A stretch of DNA of 7,400 nt from assembly GCA_030832235.1 (NCBI GenBank), contig JAURJO010000493.1, positions 1 through 7,400 on the forward strand, read 5' to 3'. The stretch's first letter is position 1; every line of letters starts with the position of its first letter. Shown here in pieces: positions 1-6,303 of the stretch. A program made the position numbers and the translations under genes. The DNA is from Verrucomicrobiota bacterium (GTDB taxonomy: Bacteria; Verrucomicrobiota; Verrucomicrobiia; Opitutales; Opitutaceae). The notes under the pieces were generated by a model that was given only the letters and a program-made list of their open reading frames with translations, was not told the DNA's origin and made no database searches.

Positions 1-1
1 C

Positions 2-97
2 GTGCTCCATGACCTCTACCAGATGGTGGAGCAGGCCGTGGATCGCTGCCGCAACGCCGGCAACGTCGTGGTGCAGATCGTGCTCAAGCACTCCTGA
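2..97 (+). CDS. C-terminal end of a DUF47 / PhoU-like Pit accessory protein (5' partial)
   Basis: Only the last 31 codons and the TGA stop (95-97) lie in the window. The readable tail goes from VLHDLYQMVEQAVDRC through RNAGNVVVQIVLKHS. This Tyr-x-x-Val-Glu-x-x-Val-Asp-Arg-Cys helix, followed by Ala-Gly-Asn-Val and a terminal Ile-Val-Leu-Lys-His-Ser, matches the usual C-terminus of DUF47 proteins. These are PhoU-like helical proteins normally encoded directly upstream of PiT phosphate transporters and thought to modulate them in the cytoplasm. A PiT gene starting 44 bases downstream on the same strand strongly supports the call. The N-terminal bulk is outside the window, so length and intactness cannot be judged. 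Confidence 0.82.
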   Translation: MLHDLYQMVEQAVDRCRNAGNVVVQIVLKHS

Positions 98-141
98 GCC
101 GGCCCCGCCGCCCTCCCCCGGCCCGGACCCGCGCGACCACC

Positions 142-1203
<1,062 letters not shown>

Positions 1204-1213
1204 GCACCGGGGT

Positions 1214-1229
1214 AGCCGGAGTCCCGGCT
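1214..1229 (+). other. Small perfect hairpin just after the pit stop codon
   Basis: AGCCGG (1214-1219) and CCGGCT (1224-1229) form a 6-bp stem with the 4-base loop AGTC, starting 11 bases after the pit stop. No T-run follows, so it is a poor intrinsic terminator. It could be an attenuating or RNA-stabilising stem between pit and the next gene. Its GTAGCC start resembles the palindromes at 3061-3357, so it may be a worn member of that repeat family. Confidence 0.3.
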
Positions 1230-1265
1230 GGCGAATCTTCGGGGAGCAGGCATCGTCTTCCCCGC

Positions 1266-2855
1266 ATGCGCCAACAAGGGGCATTCCGAGGATCACGCCG
1301 GCTGGGCTTGGCCCGCGGCGCTTTACTGGCCGTGAGCCTGATCGCGCCCGCCACGGCCCAGGATTCGGAGCGGGAGTTCGGCCGCTCGCCAGGCGAGCCG
1401 CGGATGCGCGGAGGCGATTTCATCGATGAACGTGTCCCGGTCTTTTTCCCGCCCACGCCGCCGCCGCTCGGCCGAGCCCTGCCGCGTTCCAACCCACCCG
1501 CCGGCCGCCTCGCGGCACCGTCCGAGATGGCGGCCTTCATCAACGAACCATTCTACCCCGCGCTGGCTACCCGTCTCGCGCTCAAACGCCTGCCTGATCG
1601 TCTGAAGGCGCGCGTTGAGGAATACCGCCGCACCAAGTTAGCCCTCCTCGCCGAACTGCGCGCCGGCCTGGAGCGCGCGCAAGCCCTCGCGCCCGCGGAA
1701 CGCGCTGCCGCACTCGAGACACTCAAGGCACAGCAGAACGGTCCTTTGCGCGCCTTGGAGGAAACGGCCGAGGCGCTCCGGCGCGACCTCGGCTCGAGCG
1801 ACCTCAGCTGGAACGCGTACCGCCAGTGGCACCTCGGCGACAACGAGCGGCGCGGCTTCTCCCCCGCCGAGATCGCGCAGGTCATGCGCGCGGCGGCCTA
1901 TTACCAGGAAGCGCTGCTTCCCGCCCAGCGCCGGCTCCTGCGCGAGATCGCACTCGAGCTCCTCAACGCCGGCGAGAATCCAGAGGCGGCCGCCGCCAAT
2001 AATCCCTACCTCTTTTTCCCACCCGAACCCGCCCGGATCACCGTGCCGCCGGATCTGCCGCCGGAAGTCGCGGCGAAGCTCGCCGACTACGAGACGCGCA
2101 AATCAGCGCTGAAGAAGGAACTTTTCGACGCCGTGTTCGCCCACGACGGACGACGCTTCGCTTTTTTCCGCCCCAACCCGCTGAAGGCGCTCGCGGAGAA
2201 GCAGCGCCCGCAGCTGGCGGAGTTGGAAGCGCTGGCCGAGGAAATCCGCCAAGGTATCGCCGACCGGCCTGAAGTCGTGCCCGTGATGGAGCGTACGCCG
2301 CTTCCGCCCGTGCTGCAGTCCCGCCTCAATGCGCTGCTGCAGGACATCGGCTCCGCGCAGCGCCGCGCGGTGGAGCGGATTGAGGCGATCCTCGCCGAGA
2401 CCCGCGACCTGCCGATGCAGGCGAGCTACCGCTTCGAGGCGGAGGGATTACGTTTTGTGGTCATCCCCAGCCGTGCCGCGCGCGGCGGCGGTGCGATTAC
2501 CCCCGCGACCCTCGACAAGATCGTGGCCGCTCGGGAGAGAATCTCGCAGGCCGGATCCGAGTACGACCAGCGGCTGGCCACCCTCCTGTCGGAACGCGAC
2601 GCCATCCGCGCGGAGGCGGCGAAAATAATCGGAACCCGTGAGAGCACCAAGCTCGACCAGGCGATCGGTACCGCGGTGCGCGTCGCGAACGCGCGCGAGA
2701 CCGAGGCGGTCTACGTCGAGTACCGCCAGGCCCTGTTCGAACCGGGCCTGTCGCCGGAACAACGCCGCCTGCTCTTCGACGGAGCGATCGAACGCTTGGA
2801 GCTGCCCCTGCCCCGCGGCGAGCTACAGCCCGTCGTGCGCGCACCGACGTGGTGA
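1266..2855 (+). CDS. Secreted or periplasmic, helix-rich hypothetical protein with internal repeats
   Basis: A 529-residue protein that I cannot assign to a named family. The ATG at 1266 is chosen because it gives a clean signal peptide: a basic start (MRQQGAFRGSRRLGLARG), a hydrophobic core (ALLAVSLIA) and a likely cleavage after ATA, before QDSERE near residue 32. The open frame extends far upstream, but there it is a shadow of pit. No clear ribosome site lies close to this ATG. Residues 33-85 are Pro- and Arg-rich and look disordered. From about residue 88 on the protein is mostly charged and helical (Arg, Glu, Ala, Leu), probably coiled-coil. A motif of the type L-P-P-x-L-x-x-R/K-L-x-x-Y-x-x-x-K recurs at about 108-131, 263-286 and 345-368. 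A second motif, Y-x-x-A-L...P-x-Q-R-R-L-L, recurs at about 213-233 and 486-511. I see no enzyme motif, Cys pair or anchor. It starts 62 bases after pit and could share its transcript, but no phosphate role can be shown. Confidence 0.8.
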   Translation: MRQQGAFRGSRRLGLARGALLAVSLIAPATAQDSEREFGRSPGEPRMRGGDFIDERVPVFFPPTPPPLGRALPRSNPPAGRLAAPSEMAAFINEPFYPALATRLALKRLPDRLKARVEEYRRTKLALLAELRAGLERAQALAPAERAAALETLKAQQNGPLRALEETAEALRRDLGSSDLSWNAYRQWHLGDNERRGFSPAEIAQVMRAAAYYQEALLPAQRRLLREIALELLNAGENPEAAAANNPYLFFPPEPARITVPPDLPPEVAAKLADYETRKSALKKELFDAVFAHDGRRFAFFRPNPLKALAEKQRPQLAELEALAEEIRQGIADRPEVVPVMERTPLPPVLQSRLNALLQDIGSAQRRAVERIEAILAETRDLPMQASYRFEAEGLRFVVIPSRAARGGGAITPATLDKIVAARERISQAGSEYDQRLATLLSERDAIRAEAAKIIGTRESTKLDQAIGTAVRVANARETEAVYVEYRQALFEPGLSPEQRRLLFDGAIERLELPLPRGELQPVVRAPTW

Positions 2856-2933
2856 ATCCGGGCGGTAAGCCTGGCGCCGGTTAAAGTCGGGAGTTGAAAG
2901 ACCGAAAGCCGTACCGAAGCCGGGGATTCTGGC

Positions 2934-2962
2934 CCACGGAACTCGCGGAAAGACACGGAAAA
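2934..2962 (+). repeat. Phased CGGAA repeat, CCACGGA type
   Basis: Three near-copies of C-R-C-G-G-A-A start at 2935 (CACGGAA), 2944 (CGCGGAA) and 2954 (CACGGAA), so spacing is 9 and 10 bases. Such degenerate, roughly ten-base phased strings starting with CCACGGA are, from my general knowledge, seen between genes of Verrucomicrobia-like genomes. Function is unknown. Confidence 0.5.
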
Positions 2963-3019
2963 GAGGAAGACGTCCGAGACCAACGAGATTGGGGAGACCA
3001 GACCCTTGACATCTCCACT

Positions 3020-3047
3020 CCACGGCGGCCTTCAAAACCGCCGGTGG
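3020..3047 (+). terminator. Possible transcription terminator hairpin
   Basis: CCAC plus GGCGG (3020-3028) pairs with CCGCC (3038-3042) and GTGG (3044-3047). This gives about nine base pairs with one bulged G (3043) and the nine-base loop CCTTCAAAA. It lies 165 bases after the stop of the secreted-protein gene. The following bases (CTGTCTTGTCC) are only mildly T-rich, so intrinsic termination is uncertain. It differs in sequence from the GTAGCC palindromes next to it. Confidence 0.35.
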
Positions 3048-3060
3048 CTGTCTTGTCCAA

Positions 3061-3092
3061 TGTAAGGTCCGAGGCTGGCAGCCTCGGCTACA
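3061..3092 (+). repeat. Intergenic palindrome A (GGTCCGAGGC...GCCTCGGCTACA)
   Basis: CCGAGGCT (3069-3076) and AGCCTCGG (3080-3087) form a perfect 8-bp stem around the loop GGC. The outer bases TGTA (3061-3064) and TACA (3089-3092) can also pair. It belongs to the same family as the palindromes at 3137-3163 and 3331-3357, sharing GGTCCG before and CGGCTACA after the stem. Its right flank recurs inverted at 3206-3231. Confidence 0.7.
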
Positions 3093-3136
3093 TCGTACGC
3101 GTTTCAGGCCCAAAATCATCCAAGGGGTTGACAGTG

Positions 3137-3163
3137 GTCCGCGGCGGTCGGCCGCGGCTACAC
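3137..3163 (+). repeat. Intergenic palindrome B (GGTCCGCGGC...GCCGCGGCTACAC)
   Basis: CCGCGGC (3139-3145) and GCCGCGG (3151-3157) form a perfect 7-bp stem with the loop GGTCG, followed by CTACAC. Apart from the loop, it is the same as the palindrome at 3331-3357 over the whole unit GGTCCGCGGC to GCCGCGGCTACAC. It lies between the two arms of the 26-base inverted repeat 3080-3105 / 3206-3231. Confidence 0.7.
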
Positions 3164-3205
3164 GGAACGCCTTTCGTACGGAAATACCGGACCGACTTTC
3201 GTCAG

Positions 3206-3271
3206 GAAACGCGTGTGATGTAGCCGAGGGTGTTTACCCGCCGCAGGCTCAGCGAAGGCGGGTTCCCTCGG
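3206..3271 (-). repeat. Intergenic palindrome C, inverted and compound
   Basis: The left part (3206-3231) is a reverse-orientation copy of 3080-3105 with 23 of 26 bases matching. It leads into a two-step hairpin. The outer stem is CCGAGGG (3224-3230) with CCCTCGG (3265-3271), and the inner stem is ACCCGCC (3236-3242) with GGCGGGT (3257-3263), around a 14-base loop. It looks like a family member of the GTAGCCG palindromes in which a second palindrome occupies the loop. Confidence 0.65.
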
Positions 3272-3330
3272 ATAAAAGGGATTCCTACCACCAACCAGGA
3301 ACAGCCTTCGGCCGTCGCGGTTTAGGTATG

Positions 3331-3357
3331 GTCCGCGGCGAACGGCCGCGGCTACAC
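3331..3357 (+). repeat. Intergenic palindrome D, near-copy of B
   Basis: CCGCGGC (3333-3339) and GCCGCGG (3345-3351) form a 7-bp stem around GAACG and are followed by CTACAC. It has the same orientation and stem as the copy at 3137-3163, with the loop changed from GGTCG to GAACG. A changed loop with a kept stem suggests that the fold is preserved. Confidence 0.7.
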
Positions 3358-3370
3358 CGGGACCCGCTGA

Positions 3371-3400
3371 TCTTTGTCCATCTGTTCATCCGTGGTTAAC
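3371..3400 (-). repeat. CCACGGATGAACAGAT-type intergenic repeat
   Basis: On the - strand this reads GTTAACCACGGATGAACAG and then ATGGACAAAGA. It is a degenerate phased string starting with CCACGGA, as does the element at 2934-2962 on the + strand. The two face each other across the palindrome cluster. I know strings of this type as common intergenic repeats in several bacterial phyla, without an established function. It lies 33 bases beyond the kinase stop. Confidence 0.5.
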
Positions 3401-3432
3401 CCCTCGCGGAGCGATTCCGACGCGCCTTCCGT

Positions 3433-4629
3433 TCAGACTGCCCGCGCTCGCCGCGCAGCGGGCAGCGTGAGGAAAAATTCCGTGCCGCGGCCGGCGGCGC
3501 TTTCGACACGCACGTCGCCGCCGTGGGCCTGCACCACGTTCTTCACGATCGCGAGCCCCAGTCCCGTGCCGCCCTGCTCGCGGGAACGCGCCTTGTCGAC
3601 GCGGTAGAAACGCTCGAACACCCGCGACAACGCCTCCGGCGGAATACCCGGGCCGTCGTCCCGCACGGAAATCTCCACCATGCCGCCGCCCGCGTCGCGA
3701 CCACGCAGTGTTACCGTCCCGCCGGGACGGCCGTACTTGATCGCGTTGTCGATCAGGTTGGCGAGCACCTGACGCAAACGCTCCGGATCCGCCTCGGCCC
3801 GCAAGGACGGCGGGACCTCATTCACGAGCGAAACTTCCCGGGCCCGCGCGATCAGCGCGGCGTCATCGAGGGCATCGTCGGCCGCCGCTCGCAGATCGAC
3901 GGCGCTCAGGTTGAGCTCCACCCGTCCGGAATCAATCCGCGCCAGCAGCAACAGGTCATCGATCAGGTGCGTGAGGCGGTTGGCGTGCTTGTCGATGATC
4001 TCGAGGAACCGCGCCGTGATGGCCGGATCATCGCGTCCGCCGTCGATCAGCGTCTCGGCCGCGCTCTTGATCAACGAAAGCGGCGTGCGCAGCTCGTGGC
4101 TCACGTTGGCGACAAACTCCTGCCGCAGAGCCTCCAGCTGGCGGAGGCGTGTCAGGTCGTGGAACACCAGGATCGCCCCGTCGTTGGCACCCTCGACCGA
4201 GCGCAACGCCAGCGCGTTGACCTGCAGAAATCGAGCGCCTCCGGCGCCGTCAAGCCGCAGCTCATGGTTGAGCACCTCGGGCTCGCGCGCGAGCCGGCCG
4301 ACGATGGCCGCCACCTCGTGATGGCGCGTCGCTTCGAGAACAGTCTGGCCCTCCGCCGGAGGCTTGAAGCCGAAGAACGCCGCCGCAGCGCGATTCGACA
4401 GGCGGATGCGTCCGTCGGAGCCGAGCACCACAATGCCCTCCACCATCCGGTCGAACAACGCGGCCGTGCGTCCCGCCTGGGACCGTAGCTCGACATCCCG
4501 CCGCTCACGTTGCGCCGCGAGTTCCCGCACATGCGTAGCCTCCAATTCGCGCCGCGTCTGCCGCTCCCTGAAGAGCATGAAGCCCACCGCCGCGAGCGCG
4601 CCCAAAAGAAGTATGAACGCGATTTCCAT
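3433..4629 (-). CDS. PhoR-like PAS sensor histidine kinase
   Basis: A 398-residue membrane-anchored two-component sensor kinase. One membrane helix (residues 2-20) is followed by a charged, probably coiled-coil linker (21-55), a PAS domain (about 55-155), a HisKA domain and a HATPase_c domain. The phospho-accepting His is H178 in NVSHELRTP. The ATP-binding N box is NLIDNAIKYG (291-300). The G1 box is DDGPGIP (324-330), the F box is FERFYRVDKA (338-347) and the G2 box is GGTGLGLA (353-360). All key residues are present, so it should be active. There is no periplasmic sensor domain, as in many PhoR proteins, and the signal may be read by PAS or partner proteins. I chose the ATG at 4629 over a GTG at 4707 because GGAGG sits 7 bases before it and the membrane helix begins there. 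No response regulator gene is adjacent in the window. A phosphate role is inferred from domain layout and the nearby pit gene and is not proven. Confidence 0.93.
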   Translation of the reverse strand: MEIAFILLLGALAAVGFMLFRERQTRRELEATHVRELAAQRERRDVELRSQAGRTAALFDRMVEGIVVLGSDGRIRLSNRAAAAFFGFKPPAEGQTVLEATRHHEVAAIVGRLAREPEVLNHELRLDGAGGARFLQVNALALRSVEGANDGAILVFHDLTRLRQLEALRQEFVANVSHELRTPLSLIKSAAETLIDGGRDDPAITARFLEIIDKHANRLTHLIDDLLLLARIDSGRVELNLSAVDLRAAADDALDDAALIARAREVSLVNEVPPSLRAEADPERLRQVLANLIDNAIKYGRPGGTVTLRGRDAGGGMVEISVRDDGPGIPPEALSRVFERFYRVDKARSREQGGTGLGLAIVKNVVQAHGGDVRVESAAGRGTEFFLTLPAARRARAV

Positions 4630-4781
4630 CACCAAGCCTCCAGCGTCCAATCCCTGGATCGAGAAATGGCGCCTGACTCCTCCGCGACGCACGAGCTGCT
4701 GATGCACGCGTGCGGATCAACATCTGAGCCCGCGAGCGCGAACCCGGCGTCAGACATCCATTCAGTGATCTCTTCGTTCAT
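4629..4781 (-). CDS. Possible 50-residue ORF overlapping the kinase start
   Basis: On the - strand an ATG at 4781, with AGGGA 7 bases upstream, opens 50 codons (MNEEITEWMSDAGFALAGSD and onward, ending DWTLEAW). The TGA stop shares its A with the kinase ATG (TGATG at 4631-4627), the classic arrangement for translational coupling. Against it, third codon positions are less GC-rich than in the neighbouring genes, the protein has no motif that I recognise, and the frame continues upstream to 4892. It could be a small leader gene, a gene remnant or chance. Confidence 0.25.
   Translation of the reverse strand: MNEEITEWMSDAGFALAGSDVDPHACISSSCVAEESGAISRSRDWTLEAW
4637..4641 (-). promoter_or_regulatory. 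Ribosome binding site of the histidine kinase
   Basis: CCTCC on the + strand reads GGAGG on the - strand, 7 bases before the ATG at 4629. It decides the kinase start in favour of 4629 rather than the GTG at 4707. It is the clearest Shine-Dalgarno sequence in the window, since pit, the methyltransferase and prfC lack an obvious one. Confidence 0.7.
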
Positions 4782-4958
4782 GCGGCATCCCTGAAGGATT
4801 CCGCGGTAGGCCAAGAGGCAAGCAACGTGTTCGATGGCAGCCCACCCCCAGCCGGGGTTCCCTACCAGCGGACGCGCGACCACGTCCCGCACGCATCACT
4901 CATCGACAGCGATTCCTGCCTCAAACCTCCGTGCCTCTCACTAGCGCCGGCCCTGCAA

Positions 4959-4985
4959 CCGGACGGAGGCAGCCGGAGCCGTCGG
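4959..4985 (-). terminator. Weak hairpin after the methyltransferase stop
   Basis: On the - strand CCGACGG (4985-4979) can pair with CCGTCCGG (4966-4959) with one bulged C, around a 12-base loop. It begins 3 bases after the TAA stop. No T-run follows, so it may only stabilise the transcript end. Confidence 0.25.
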
Positions 4986-4987
4986 TG

Positions 4988-6157
4988 TTATTCCGCCCGA
5001 AGGATGTAGCCGCGAAGGTATTCGCTCTCGGGCATGGTCGCCAGCACCGGATGGTCCGGCGGTTGGTGCGCCCATTCGAGCACGCGCAGCTTGCGGCGGG
5101 CATCCGAGGAGACATCCGCCAGCACCTGCCGCAGCTCGGCGTCCTGCATGTGGTGCGAGCAGGTGTACGTGGCCAATACACCGCCCGGCGCGAGCAGCTT
5201 CACGGCACGCAGGTTGATCTCCTTGTAGCCGCGCAACGCGCCCTCGAGCGCGGAGCGGGATTTCGCGAATGGTGGCGGATCGAGGACGATCAGATCCCAG
5301 CGCGGCTCCACGGCCCGCGCGGGGTCGTTGAACCAGTCGAACACGTTCGCCACGACGAATTCGGCTTTCACGTCGTTGCGCTCGGCGTTGCGACGCGCGG
5401 CCGCCACCGCATCCTCCGCACTGTCGAGCCCGAGCACCTCGGTCGCTCCGGCCCGCGCCGCATGCAGCGCGAACGACCCCTGGTTGCAGAAGGCGTCCAA
5501 CACCCGCCCTCCGGCCGCATATTTCGCCACCGCCGGGTGCTGGAAGCGCTGGTCGAGGTAAAACCCGGTCTTCTGGCCTCCCTGCAGGTCGATCCAGTGG
5601 TCAAAGCCGCCGATGCGCAGCCAACGCGGCTCCCAAGGGCGGCCCGAGCGCGTGTGCACCTCCATCGGCAGGCCCTCGAGCCGCCGGATCGGCGCATCAT
5701 TGCGGAAGATGATCTCCGCGGGATTAAGCAGACCGGCCAAGAGATCGCCGACCAACGCGGCCCGCTTCTCCATCGCCAGCGTCTGGATCTGCACGACGAG
5801 GGTGTCGTGATACTGGTCGACCACGAGGCCGGGCAGATCGTCGGACTCGCTCCAGACCAGCCGCCGCGCTGGATCCGGGGCCCGCCGCGCTACCGCGCGC
5901 TCCAGGGCGCCGCGCAACCACGCCTCGTCGAGCGTCATCCGGTCACGGCTCAACCGTCGCCAGACGATCTGCGAGCGGGAGTTGCAGATGCCGCAACCGA
6001 TGAAGCGGCCCGTGCGATCGCGGCACTCGACCACCTCCCCGTCGTGCTCCGCCGGCAGCAGCCCCTCCACCTCGTTGGCGAACACCCACGGGTGGCCGGC
6101 CACGGCGCGGGCACGGACGTTGGAACGAATCTTCAGGAAGGCGGGAGTGGCGGACAC
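4988..6157 (-). CDS. rlmI: RlmI-like class I SAM-dependent rRNA (cytosine-C5) methyltransferase
   Basis: A 389-residue cytosolic enzyme close in length to E. coli RlmI (396), which methylates C5 of a cytosine in 23S rRNA with S-adenosylmethionine. The N-terminal PUA domain (about 1-75) has the family motif GHPWVFANEV at 21-30. It is followed by the middle segment SESDDLPGLVVDQY (103-116). The Rossmann methyltransferase domain shows QKTGFYLDQR (195-204), SAM-binding motif I DAFCNQGSFA (221-230), an acidic ribose-binding residue at D245, motif IV DPPPFAKS (293-300) and the catalytic Cys C333 in TYTCSHH. The family ending E-x-x-Y-L-R-G-Y is present. The start is GTG at 6157, the only one giving a full PUA domain; no clear ribosome site precedes it. 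It is divergent from prfC. The family call is firm. The exact target base is inferred, because related COG1092 enzymes can differ in site. Confidence 0.92.
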   Translation of the reverse strand: MSATPAFLKIRSNVRARAVAGHPWVFANEVEGLLPAEHDGEVVECRDRTGRFIGCGICNSRSQIVWRRLSRDRMTLDEAWLRGALERAVARRAPDPARRLVWSESDDLPGLVVDQYHDTLVVQIQTLAMEKRAALVGDLLAGLLNPAEIIFRNDAPIRRLEGLPMEVHTRSGRPWEPRWLRIGGFDHWIDLQGGQKTGFYLDQRFQHPAVAKYAAGGRVLDAFCNQGSFALHAARAGATEVLGLDSAEDAVAAARRNAERNDVKAEFVVANVFDWFNDPARAVEPRWDLIVLDPPPFAKSRSALEGALRGYKEINLRAVKLLAPGGVLATYTCSHHMQDAELRQVLADVSSDARRKLRVLEWAHQPPDHPVLATMPESEYLRGYILRAE

Positions 6158-6303
6158 GCGCCAAACTGTTCAGCGAAACCGCCGTGTCGCCACGCGAAAA
6201 TCTCCGGTGGGCCGCGCCGACGTTTTCCGCTTCCCTCTCAAATCAGCGTTCCGTTTGCTGGGCGGCTTGATCCGCGCCAAGCTCCCGACCTCGTCCCTCC
6301 ACC
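6158..6303. promoter_or_regulatory. Divergent promoter region of methyltransferase and prfC
   Basis: These 146 bases lie between two GTG start codons facing apart, so both promoters should be here unless one start is leaderless. An in-frame TGA at 6268-6270 limits how far upstream prfC could begin. I see no convincing -35/-10 boxes, operator palindrome or Shine-Dalgarno sequence on either side; AT-richer patches lie near 6195-6203 and 6219-6253. Confidence 0.4.

Larger units (their letters stand above)
2856..3432. other. Gene-free, repeat-rich region between convergent genes
   Basis: These 577 bases lie between the stop of the secreted-protein gene and the stop of the kinase gene on the opposite strand. 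Open frames here are short, cross the palindromes and lack recognisable protein features. The content is repetitive: phased CGGAA motifs near the left end, one bulged hairpin, four related palindromes and a TCTGTTCATCCGTGG element near the right end, each listed separately. Two TTGACA hexamers (3006-3011 and 3128-3133) lack a matching -10 box. Confidence 0.8.
4630..4987. other. Stretch without a convincing gene between methyltransferase and kinase
   Basis: These 358 bases separate two same-strand genes. They hold the kinase ribosome site, the doubtful 50-codon ORF and a GC-rich hairpin next to the methyltransferase stop. The kinase promoter should lie here if it is not co-transcribed with the methyltransferase, but I see no clear -35/-10 pair. 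The + strand frames here also look non-coding. Confidence 0.6.

Noticed and set aside
3006..3034. Promoter suggested by TTGACA at 3006-3011
   Set aside because: No -10-like hexamer lies 16-19 bases downstream, and no + strand gene follows.
3128..3156. Promoter suggested by TTGACA at 3128-3133
   Set aside because: The -10 position falls inside the GC-only stem of palindrome B, and no gene starts downstream on this strand.
2894..3223. 109-residue + strand open frame in the gene-free region
   Set aside because: It is made of the intergenic repeats and hairpins, lacks a ribosome site and has codon usage unlike neighbouring genes.
3061..3357. CRISPR array
   Set aside because: The palindromes are spaced irregularly, one is inverted, loops differ, and there are no uniform spacers or cas genes.
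3523..4488. 321-residue + strand open frame opposite the histidine kinase
   Set aside because: The kinase frame carries every catalytic box. The antisense product is low-complexity and rich in Arg, Gln and His.
4630..4707. Longer kinase start at GTG 4707
   Set aside because: It would put 26 polar residues before the membrane helix, while ATG 4629 has GGAGG at correct spacing.
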